A program made the position numbers and the translations under genes. A stretch of DNA of 58,080 nt, taken from an uncultured Ralstonia sp. GTDB taxonomy: Bacteria > Pseudomonadota > Gammaproteobacteria > Burkholderiales > Burkholderiaceae. The notes beneath the pieces were generated by a model, which did not search any database, was not told the origin of the DNA, and saw only the letters and a list, made by a program, of their open reading frames with translations. Numbering within the stretch: position 1 is the first letter of the stretch; the number at the start of each line of letters is the position of its first letter. The DNA lies in NCBI GenBank assembly GCA_913056305.1, contig CAJXMR010000011.1, forward strand, positions 1-58,080, written 5' to 3'. Shown here piece after piece: positions 35,034 through 42,243 of this stretch.

Positions 35034-36080
35034 TCACGCAGACGGTTGGCTCTCCAGGTCCCCATTCGCTCCAACGGCATTCGCCTTCTGCTGAATAGCC
35101 TGGCATTGCTGGAGCAGGGCGTCGAACGATTCGACCTCATCGAGGAACAGCCCGTCGTCGACCATGTGTTGGTAGTCGGCGGCCAACTTGGCCAAGGCCT
35201 CGTCGTTGGGCACTAGGCACAGCCCGCCCGAGACGGCGGCGTAGTAGTCGATCGATGCGCCGTCCGGGCTTTTTTCCGCGAAGAAGATGCTCTTGTGATC
35301 GGCCACCGCCTTCGCGAGCGCCCTGTCGGCGATCGCCGCGTCAGCGAAGCCGGCGGCGTCCAAACGCGTTACGTCGTGCCAGTGACGTGCAAAGCGCTCA
35401 CCACCGCGAAAGACACCTTGCGCGCAAAACACGTGGATCGCGGTGGCCTTCTCCCAGAAGGTCCGCTCGGCACGCATCACCTGCGGCGTCGCTTCGGGGA
35501 ATTCCACGCCTTCGAGGTGCGCGGCGGCGTCGCAACGGACCGCGCGCGGTTCGCAAGGCTCCCCGGTGGAGCGCGCGCCGAATTCGAGCATGACCGCCGG
35601 CGGCACATAGCCCGTTCCTGAAGCCAACGGCGTGTAGTCGATGAACACCTTGTCGCCTTCGGCGCGGGCCTGGGCCGGCAGACCCTGCTGCTGCAGGTCC
35701 TGCTGAAGCCGCAGGACGACCTCGTCCGTCACCCATTCAGCCAGCCGGGTGCGAATCTCCTTGCTCCATTTCTTTTCCTGGCTCTTGCTGGCGGGAAGGG
35801 GCGTGCCTGCCTCGCCGATCAGATCGCCGGCGATGGCGCGGATGTCATAGGTGAGATCCACGTCCTCGGAAAAACGCTGGATGACGCCGTAGGCCTTCGA
35901 CAGCGAGGTGCCGCCCTTGAAGATGAGATGCGACGCGTAGGGCGCAGCGAAGAGATGGCCCAGAGCCCATACCACCCAGACATCCTTCTCCAGCAGGTGG
36001 GGAGGGCGGCCGGAAGCGTTGGCCGCCTGGGCCAGCGCTTCCAGACGCTCATCGGCAGACAGGTCGAAGAACTTAGCCAT
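35034..36080 (-). CDS. AbiEii-type nucleotidyltransferase toxin
   Basis: A 348-residue nucleotidyltransferase of the AbiEii/AbiGii family. The active site G56-G-T-S-L-S-K62 is followed by D73-V-D75, and KDVWVVWALGHLF upstream is also typical. Such toxins act as the killing half of type IV toxin-antitoxin systems giving phage abortive infection; MenT-type relatives transfer nucleotides to tRNA. Its start overlaps the antitoxin gene by 8 bases, the expected arrangement. Confidence 0.92.
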   Translation of the reverse strand: MAKFFDLSADERLEALAQAANASGRPPHLLEKDVWVVWALGHLFAAPYASHLIFKGGTSLSKAYGVIQRFSEDVDLTYDIRAIAGDLIGEAGTPLPASKSQEKKWSKEIRTRLAEWVTDEVVLRLQQDLQQQGLPAQARAEGDKVFIDYTPLASGTGYVPPAVMLEFGARSTGEPCEPRAVRCDAAAHLEGVEFPEATPQVMRAERTFWEKATAIHVFCAQGVFRGGERFARHWHDVTRLDAAGFADAAIADRALAKAVADHKSIFFAEKSPDGASIDYYAAVSGGLCLVPNDEALAKLAADYQHMVDDGLFLDEVESFDALLQQCQAIQQKANAVGANGDLESQPSA

Positions 36081-36669
36081 GCGACACCAGCGCGCTCACT
36101 TCCTTTGCCATCCATGTCGGCAGGCGCGCACGTGCCGATGCGACTTCCTTCATCTCGGCCGCCGGCAGTTTGGCGCGCAGCGTGCGCAGCGCTTCACCGG
36201 CGCGCTCGGGCCCCAGCCAGGCCAATGCCCGCACGACATCGCCGGCAGCGCGGCCAGGAAAAATCAACTGCCACACCGGCGCGTGCCGGAATTCGACGGT
36301 CTGGGCCCCCAGCTTCAACCGGCGGCTGGGGCCGGAGGTCAGGTAGACGGAGCGCACGGGCACTTGCGTGGTCAGGCCCAGCGCGTTGGCCGCCGCCGCA
36401 CCATGCGACACGATGGTTTCGCCGCGCTGGTGGGCCAGCCCCTCGACCATTTTGGAGGCCGAGGGGGCGCGGGAGCCAAAACGGCTCTCCACCGGCAGGA
36501 CATAGATGCCGCGACCGGCGCGCAGCAGGGCGCCGCGCTGCACGAGTCGAGACAGCACCTGGTCCATCGCCGCCCGGTTTCCCAAATGGAGCAGTTCCTT
36601 GGCGACCAAGGGTGTGCCCTCCGGCAATCCGGCGGCGTGCTCTAGTACCTGTTTGGCGAGGGTTTGCAT
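36073..36669 (-). CDS. AbiEi/DUF6088-type antitoxin
   Basis: A 198-residue protein with an N-terminal winged-helix region (LLHLGNRAAMDQVLSRLVQRGALLRAGRGIYVLP, about 26-60) and an AbiEi-like C-terminal part (SRFGSRAPSASKMVEGLAHQRGETIVSHGAAAANALGLTTQVPVRSVYLTSG). It neutralises the partner toxin and represses the operon in the family. AGGAGA lies upstream of the ATG at 36669. It is divergent from the 36838 operon. Confidence 0.9.
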   Translation of the reverse strand: MQTLAKQVLEHAAGLPEGTPLVAKELLHLGNRAAMDQVLSRLVQRGALLRAGRGIYVLPVESRFGSRAPSASKMVEGLAHQRGETIVSHGAAAANALGLTTQVPVRSVYLTSGPSRRLKLGAQTVEFRHAPVWQLIFPGRAAGDVVRALAWLGPERAGEALRTLRAKLPAAEMKEVASARARLPTWMAKEVSALVSHG

Positions 36670-36775
36670 GGTGGGAATCTCCTAACTGGTAGAAGTATGA
36701 AGGAATTTCTGACACTTTTCAAGAGATGAGGGCTTCTGTACTTGCCATGGAAGCAAGCATTCCCGTAGTTTTCTG

Positions 36776-36804
36776 TTCTAAACGAAACTTTTTCGTGGTA
36801 AAAT
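36776..36804 (+). promoter_or_regulatory. Promoter with palindromic operator of the defence operon
   Basis: A -10-like TAAAAT lies at 36799-36804, about 34 bases before the first ATG of the operon. Between it and a weak -35 (TTCTAA at 36776-36781) sits ACGAAACTTTTTCGT (36782-36796), a 6-bp inverted repeat around 3 bases. A palindrome in the promoter spacer is a typical repressor site. The XRE-ImmA protein encoded second in the operon is the natural candidate to bind it. Confidence 0.55.
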
Positions 36805-36837
36805 GCCGAAAAGCGAAATCAGACCTTTGGAGGACGA

Positions 36838-37485
36838 ATGGCCCAGCCGCCCGTAGACACAATTCCCGACCTGTTGCAGCGCAGCCTGCCGCGCGAGCTG
36901 GTGATGGCCGTCGAGGAAGCCTTGACCGTCGGCGCCCAGCGCGCGCACGCCGCATCCAAAGGCATGGACGAAGGCCACTTGCCCCACGTCGTGGGTCAAC
37001 TGCGGCATTTCCACATGAACGAGGCGTTTCATCGGGCACTGGAAATGGGCGAGGCTTCGCCAACCGCCATTCGCGGTAACGGCATCGTCAGCGGCCGGGC
37101 CGGGGTGTTCACACTGGCCAGGTTCAACATCCCGGACGGCTTCTGGATCAACGGCCGACGTAGCCACACGCGCCGCCAGATGTCCTATGCGAACAAGGCC
37201 ATTGAGCCGTTGGTGCAACCGGAACTGTTCGATCAATACACCGCGCCTGCCGATGCGGTCGCGTTTTTCGTGGCGTGCTTCTCGGGCTCGCTGCATATCC
37301 AGCCAGAGTCGCCCGTGTCGATCCAGATTGCGGTGCCGGACCGCGAGATGCGCGGCTGGCTGTTCAAGGAACCACTGAATGCGTTCCTGCAGCGGTACGA
37401 ACAAAAGCCGGCGGCGCAGGACGACCTGGCCAAGCCCAAGCTCAAGAAGATCAAGAAGCAGGGCAACGATGGCAGCGCGTCATGA
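36838..37485 (+). CDS. Unknown protein, first gene of defence operon
   Basis: A 215-residue protein starting behind TTGGAGGA. I do not recognise the family. It looks soluble and mixed alpha/beta. Histidine-containing helices (HVVGQLRHFHMNEAFHRALEMGE) occur near 50-75, VFTLARFNIPDGFWINGRRSHTRRQ near 88-113, and a lysine-rich tail (KPKLKKIKKQGN, about 198-210) that could bind nucleic acid. It overlaps the XRE-ImmA gene by ATGA, so the two are translationally coupled and may act together, for example as a substrate or partner of that protease. Confidence 0.8.
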   Translation: MAQPPVDTIPDLLQRSLPRELVMAVEEALTVGAQRAHAASKGMDEGHLPHVVGQLRHFHMNEAFHRALEMGEASPTAIRGNGIVSGRAGVFTLARFNIPDGFWINGRRSHTRRQMSYANKAIEPLVQPELFDQYTAPADAVAFFVACFSGSLHIQPESPVSIQIAVPDREMRGWLFKEPLNAFLQRYEQKPAAQDDLAKPKLKKIKKQGNDGSAS

Positions 37486-38690
37486 GCCGCGGTGGTATTC
37501 AAGGCTTTGAAAGCGAGCGCCTCAGTCAGATTCTTGCCGCGAGGCGTTTGAGCCAAGCGCAACTTGCCTCGCTGGTCGGCGTGTCGCCCGCGACGGTCAG
37601 CAAATGGCGGTCGGGCAATCAGGCGCCCGAACGGGAAACCCTGGAGCGCCTTGCCGGCGTGGTCAACGTCACGCCCGAATGGTTCACGCGGGCGCCCTCG
37701 GCCAAGGTGTCGCTGCCGCTGTTTCGCAGTAACGCGTCCGCCCACGTGGCGGCGCGCGCGATGCTGGAAGCGCGCATGGAGTGGGCGCAGGACGTCGCGC
37801 TCGCGTTGTCCGAGTTCGTGGACTACCCGGCGCTGAATTTGCCGACCCGGCAGTTCAAGGAGCCCGATGAGATCACGCCTGACGAGATTGAACTGGCGGC
37901 GAGCGAATGCCGCGATCTGTGGCGTATCGGCCGTACGGCGGTGCCCGACCTGGCGCTGGCCATTGAAGGCGCTGGCGTCGTCCTGATCCGCGAGGAAACG
38001 GGCATTTCGCAGATCGAGGGCCTGTCGGCATGGAGCGATGCGCTGGGGCGCCCGCTGGTATTGCTCTCGGCCGACAAGGATAACGGCTATCGAAGCCGTT
38101 TCGACTTGGCGCACGAACTTGGCCACCTGATCCTGCATCGGTTCATTCCCCGGCCGACCGAGCGTGACCGTCATAAGCAACTGGAACAGCAAGCCCATCG
38201 CTTTGCGGGCGCATTCCTGCTACCGGCCGAAACGTTTGCAAATGAAGTCCGCACGCCGGTGACGCTGGACGATCTTCTCTTGCTCAAACGCAGATGGGGT
38301 GTGTCCGTCGCTGCGATCGTGATGCGTTTGCGTGCGCTGAAGATTCTGGATGAAGAAGCGGCCCAGTCGCTGTTCAAACGTCGGTCCGCCCGTTGGGGCG
38401 CGAAGTCCGAGCCGGGCGACGGCGATAGGCCACCCGAGCGGCCGCGCCTGCTGCGTCGAACGATCGATCTGCTCGTCGAGGAAAACGTGATGCCGATCGA
38501 CTCGATCCCCAGGCACATTGGCCTGGCGGCCCATGACATCGAGATGCTGGCTGGCTTATCGGAAGGGTACTTCCAGGGCAAGCCCAAGGTTGTGCAGCTG
38601 GCTCGGTTGCGTTCAGTGCCCAGTGGCGCGGACGCACCGGTTGCCACGGACAGCAACGTCGTGCCGTTTCGATTTTCGCCGAAGCGTTGA
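37482..38690 (+). CDS. XRE-ImmA/IrrE regulator metalloprotease
   Basis: A 402-residue fusion. The N-terminal XRE helix-turn-helix (LSQILAARRLSQAQLASLVGVSPATVSKWRSGNQAPERETLERLAGVV, about 13-60) is followed by an ImmA/IrrE metallopeptidase domain with H211-E212-L-G-H215 and the downstream EQQAHRFAGAFLLP. A C-terminal domain (about 300-402) resembles the extra part of ImmA regulators. Relatives cleave repressors after DNA damage or phage cues. It probably represses or derepresses this operon. Confidence 0.92.
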   Translation: MSRGGIQGFESERLSQILAARRLSQAQLASLVGVSPATVSKWRSGNQAPERETLERLAGVVNVTPEWFTRAPSAKVSLPLFRSNASAHVAARAMLEARMEWAQDVALALSEFVDYPALNLPTRQFKEPDEITPDEIELAASECRDLWRIGRTAVPDLALAIEGAGVVLIREETGISQIEGLSAWSDALGRPLVLLSADKDNGYRSRFDLAHELGHLILHRFIPRPTERDRHKQLEQQAHRFAGAFLLPAETFANEVRTPVTLDDLLLLKRRWGVSVAAIVMRLRALKILDEEAAQSLFKRRSARWGAKSEPGDGDRPPERPRLLRRTIDLLVEENVMPIDSIPRHIGLAAHDIEMLAGLSEGYFQGKPKVVQLARLRSVPSGADAPVATDSNVVPFRFSPKR

Positions 38691-38701
38691 TCGGCGCGTC
38701 T

Positions 38702-39604
38702 ATGGAGATCAGTCAAGCGATGAATGACATTGACGCAGTACTGAGCAACAAACCGATTTCACCGTCGCGGGAGATGGCGGCGTACGAGGCGTTGTGGGCG
38801 CATCAAAAAGCGACGTTCAAGACGATCGCTGACTGCTTCCGCGATAGCCCGAATGCGATGCCCTCCGAGCTGGTCTCGGAAGAGGAAATTGACACGGCGC
38901 TACAGCGGGTGCAAGACCAGATTGCGCACACGAAGATTCACGACTTTGGTGTGCGTTTGCATGGCGCAGAAGACTACCCCGATCGGTTGCGCGATGCCGC
39001 GCATCCCGTCGAACTGTTGTACTACCGAGGCTGGTGGGATCTGATCGACTCGCCTAAGCGGATCGCCATCGTTGGCTCGCGCAGCGTGTCCGACGACGGC
39101 TTGCGCCGAACCCGCAAGTTGGTGAAGCTGCTGGTCCAAGACGGCTACACCATCGTCTCCGGTTTGGCCAAAGGCGTGGATACCGCGGCACACACGACGG
39201 CCATTGACAACGGCGGCAGCACGATTGCCGTGATCGGCACACCGATTACCGAGTATTACCCACCCGAGAACCGGGCGCTGCAAGACTTGATTGCCGAGAA
39301 ATTCCTGCTGGTGAGCCAGGTGCCGATCTGGCGCTACTCGACCCAGGACTACCGTAGCAATCGCCTGTTCTTCCCTGAGCGCAATGCCACGATGTCAGCG
39401 CTCGCGCAGGCAACGGTCATCGTCGAAGCCAGCGATACGTCCGGCACGCTGGCGCAAGCACGCGCGGCGCTGCAGCAGGGGCGCAAGCTGTTCATTCTGG
39501 ACAACTGCTTTCGCAATCCGAAGCTGACATGGCCGGCCAAGTTCCAGAGTCAAGGGGCCATTCGCGTCACCGGCATCGACGACATCAGGGCAGCTCTTGG
39601 CTAA
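38702..39604 (+). CDS. DprA/Smf-like Rossmann protein
   Basis: A 300-residue DprA-related protein. The Rossmann core shows IAIVGSRSVSDDG with G125-S-R127, then VSGLAKGVDTAAHTTAIDNGGSTIAVIGTPI (from about 152) and ATVIVEASDTSGTLAQARAALQQGRKLFIL. The core fold is that of DprA, which loads RecA on single-stranded DNA; here it is in a defence setting, beside PRTase genes, as in ShosA of the ShosTA system. The N-terminal 90 residues are distinct. The ATG at 38702 is chosen; 38720 (better spaced from GGAG) and TTG 38687 are alternatives. Confidence 0.9.
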   Translation: MEISQAMNDIDAVLSNKPISPSREMAAYEALWAHQKATFKTIADCFRDSPNAMPSELVSEEEIDTALQRVQDQIAHTKIHDFGVRLHGAEDYPDRLRDAAHPVELLYYRGWWDLIDSPKRIAIVGSRSVSDDGLRRTRKLVKLLVQDGYTIVSGLAKGVDTAAHTTAIDNGGSTIAVIGTPITEYYPPENRALQDLIAEKFLLVSQVPIWRYSTQDYRSNRLFFPERNATMSALAQATVIVEASDTSGTLAQARAALQQGRKLFILDNCFRNPKLTWPAKFQSQGAIRVTGIDDIRAALG

Positions 39605-40235
39605 GCGCGTACTCAAAATCGATGCCCTGACACTTCCGGATCATCACTATCTGGACGCACAGGACATTTGCTACTACGCAGGTGAATACACTGCGGGCGA
39701 GGGGCATGCCTACAGCGAAACCAACCAGCTGATCCTCAACTTCAAGAAGTCCGTGGACAAGCGTGGAACCGCGCAGTGGCAATACAAAGAGCGCGCGATC
39801 CTGCAGGCAGCGGCAATCTTTCGTGCCGCGATCAAGGCTGACGCCGAAATCACCTTCGTCCCGATCCCGCCGTCGAAGGTGAAGAGCGATCCGCTATACG
39901 ACGATCGCATGCTGCAATTGCTGCAGGCCGTCTGCCGGGGGCGTCACACCGACATCCGTGAACTGGTCGTCCAGCGCGAATCGGCGGCGGCGGCCCATCT
40001 GTCGGACACGCGCCCGACGCCGGACGAACTGGTCGCCAACTATCAACTCGACGAGAGCTTGGCCGAGCCGGCCCCCCAGACCATTTTTGTCGTAGACGAC
40101 GTGCTCACCACAGGCTGCCATTTCAAGGCGGTGAAGCAAGTGCTGGAGCGGCGATTTCCCGAGGCACGCATCGTCGGGCTGTTCCTCGCGCGGCGAGCGC
40201 CCAAGTCGGTGGACTTGGATTTTGACAGCATCTAA
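39597..40235 (+). CDS. ComF-like phosphoribosyltransferase
   Basis: A 212-residue PRTase-fold protein with the PRPP loop TIFVVDDVLTTGCHF (D167-D168, T171-T172-G173) and a VPIPPSKVKSDPLYDDRM block as in ComF-type proteins. No ATG occurs before the core, so it very probably begins at the TTG at 39597, overlapping the DprA-like stop by 8 bases (TTGGCTAA). DprA plus PRTase mirrors ShosTA, in which the PRTase is the toxin. The intact PRPP loop suggests it is active. Confidence 0.88.
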   Translation: MAKRVLKIDALTLPDHHYLDAQDICYYAGEYTAGEGHAYSETNQLILNFKKSVDKRGTAQWQYKERAILQAAAIFRAAIKADAEITFVPIPPSKVKSDPLYDDRMLQLLQAVCRGRHTDIRELVVQRESAAAAHLSDTRPTPDELVANYQLDESLAEPAPQTIFVVDDVLTTGCHFKAVKQVLERRFPEARIVGLFLARRAPKSVDLDFDSI

Positions 40236-40258
40236 GAACAGGACAAGGGACACGCCAC

Positions 40259-41398
40259 ATGCTGATCGTCATGACCTCTCCGGACGCCGTCCTGCGTAAT
40301 GGCCAACCCGACCCGCAACTCGCCCAGGTGTTGATCAACGCCAAGGCGGCGGGCAATCCGGTGGGCTTGATTTCCAATCATGCGGAACCGGCCTGGTTTA
40401 ACGGGACGTTTGGCACCAGTGGCGTTCAGTTCCTGCAAAGTCGAGGGCGGCAATCGGGCGAGATCGTGTCGCAGAACGCCAAGAAGTTTGCGCTCAATCC
40501 CTTCGATGCGCTGGTTCTCGCGGCAAAGGACGAAGACGTCCAGATGGGGAAGAACGGCGGTGCGATCCTCGTGGCAGCCGGATGGTCGGCAGCACAGCAG
40601 GTCGCCTCACTGGGCATTCGCGTGGACAGCGCCGCGCAGCTGCAAGAGATCATCAACCTGACGGCCGGCTGGTCGGGGCAGTGGTGGTATGCAGGCGACG
40701 CTGGCCGCTATCGGGTGCGTGCGCTTAGCGACTTGTCCGGCCTTGGCAAAGGTGTCACGCAGCAACTGTTCGCGCAGCGGCTGACCGCCACCGTCAAAGG
40801 CGGTGGCGCGCGACTGAACGCTTTGCTGGCCGTCACCTCGCGTTCGCTGCTCATGGAAAAAGTGAACGAACTGGATGGACTGGTATGGGGCGTCTATCCG
40901 TCGTCGAAGAGTGCTAACGACGATGACGAGATCCTTAGCGATTTCACGCATCGCTTGCGAACGACGGTTTCCCGCGTTCGCTTCTCCAAGCGGGGAGAGC
41001 CGCTATTCATTCGGCACACCCCTTCGCCGAAGCGCTCGGCGGGTGGTGGCGGTGATCGAACCGATCCGACCGGCCAAATTTCGACCATCCACCTGAACCC
41101 TTTCTACAAACAGAGCGGACGATTGGTCGGAAAGCACGTGATCGTTGTGGACGATTGCACGACCTACGGTGTGTCGTTTGGCGTTGCCGCGGCCTTCTTG
41201 CGCAAAGCCGGTGCCGCCTCCGTGACGGGCGTTGCGCTGGGGAAGTTTGGCAATCAGTTGCGTTACTACGAGATCGACATCAAGACCGATCCGTATCAGC
41301 CGGTCGTGGCCGGCGGCTTCACCGTGGCCGCACCGGGGTGGTTCCCCGGCGCCACCAGTGGCGTCGCTCAGCAGGTTCTGCTGACCTTGATCCCGTAA
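40259..41398 (+). CDS. HAD-like/phosphoribosyltransferase fusion
   Basis: A 379-residue two-domain protein. The N-terminal part resembles a HAD phosphatase fold (MLIVMTSPDAVLRNG at the motif I place, LISNH as motif II, and AKDEDVQMGKNGGAIL as motif III/IV), but the first aspartates DxD are replaced (TSPD), so it is probably degenerate. The C-terminal domain has a PRPP loop HVIVVDDCTTYGVSFG (D298-D299). It is the second PRTase in the operon and could be toxin, modifier or partner of the first. ShosT-like identity is inference. Confidence 0.85.
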   Translation: MLIVMTSPDAVLRNGQPDPQLAQVLINAKAAGNPVGLISNHAEPAWFNGTFGTSGVQFLQSRGRQSGEIVSQNAKKFALNPFDALVLAAKDEDVQMGKNGGAILVAAGWSAAQQVASLGIRVDSAAQLQEIINLTAGWSGQWWYAGDAGRYRVRALSDLSGLGKGVTQQLFAQRLTATVKGGGARLNALLAVTSRSLLMEKVNELDGLVWGVYPSSKSANDDDEILSDFTHRLRTTVSRVRFSKRGEPLFIRHTPSPKRSAGGGGDRTDPTGQISTIHLNPFYKQSGRLVGKHVIVVDDCTTYGVSFGVAAAFLRKAGAASVTGVALGKFGNQLRYYEIDIKTDPYQPVVAGGFTVAAPGWFPGATSGVAQQVLLTLIP

Positions 41399-41412
41399 CC
41401 AGGCTGACGGTC

Positions 41413-42237
41413 ATGGACCTGCGGGCGCTATTCCAAAGTTACAAGCCAGCCTTGGTGCGCATCACGGTGCAGACGCCGGTGGGCGATTTGAGTACCGGCA
41501 CCGCCTTCCATATCGGTGACGGTTGGCTGGTCACGGCGGCCCATGTGCTGCGCGATGGTGTCGTGCAGGAAGTGGTGTCCGAGCATGCGTCGGTGCCATT
41601 GACCGTGCAGTCGGTGATCTTCAACAAGGACGATCGCATCGACCTGGCCCTGATGAAGACCGATCTGGATCTGTCGCACTACCTGGACATGACGACGATT
41701 CATGGTTCACCGAAAGGCTTTGTGCAAACTGACCATATCGAGATCGGTGGGCATCTGGACGACTGGATCGGCGACGAGTTGGTGCTCTCAAAAGTGCTGC
41801 TCATGGGCTATCCGCCGATTCCGTTTTCGCAGCAGGCCGTGCTCCTGGCGTCGGAAGGAGAGGTCAACGCGGTGATGGACAAATACAGTGGGCCGCACCC
41901 GCATTTCATCATCTCGTGTCCGGCGAGGGGTGGTTTTAGCGGTGGCCCCGTATTGAGTGAATATGGCTTTTTGCTGGGGGTGCTTGTCGAAGCGCTCGTG
42001 ATGGATGGCAAGGACGCGGAGACCGGCTATTCGAGCGCCATCTCGATCGAGCCCCTGCTGGTCATGTTGCACGACAACGGCATCTATCCCGGCAAGAACC
42101 GCCAGATCATCGAGGCGCTTATTGGTGGCATCGACAACGGCTTCGGGAAGCCGTCCTTGCGGATGCGCTGGATGTGGTTCATCGAGAAATCAATTCTAAA
42201 AATTCGGATGCTGATCCGGCGAAACAAGAGGATGTGA
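41413..42237 (+). CDS. Trypsin-like serine protease
   Basis: A 274-residue chymotrypsin-fold protease with complete triad: H44 in VTAAHVL, D77 in RIDLALMK, and S176 in GGFSGGPV. There is no signal peptide, so it should act in the cytoplasm. The C-terminal tail (about 250-274, LRMRWMWFIEKSILKIRMLIRRNKRM) is basic and amphipathic and may touch membrane or nucleic acid. The ATG at 41413 is 14 bases after the HAD-PRTase gene, and the Argonaute gene follows 6 bases later. Caspase- and trypsin-like proteases are known effectors in bacterial immunity; here it may process a partner. Confidence 0.92.
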   Translation: MDLRALFQSYKPALVRITVQTPVGDLSTGTAFHIGDGWLVTAAHVLRDGVVQEVVSEHASVPLTVQSVIFNKDDRIDLALMKTDLDLSHYLDMTTIHGSPKGFVQTDHIEIGGHLDDWIGDELVLSKVLLMGYPPIPFSQQAVLLASEGEVNAVMDKYSGPHPHFIISCPARGGFSGGPVLSEYGFLLGVLVEALVMDGKDAETGYSSAISIEPLLVMLHDNGIYPGKNRQIIEALIGGIDNGFGKPSLRMRWMWFIEKSILKIRMLIRRNKRM

Positions 42238-42243
42238 GGGCCT

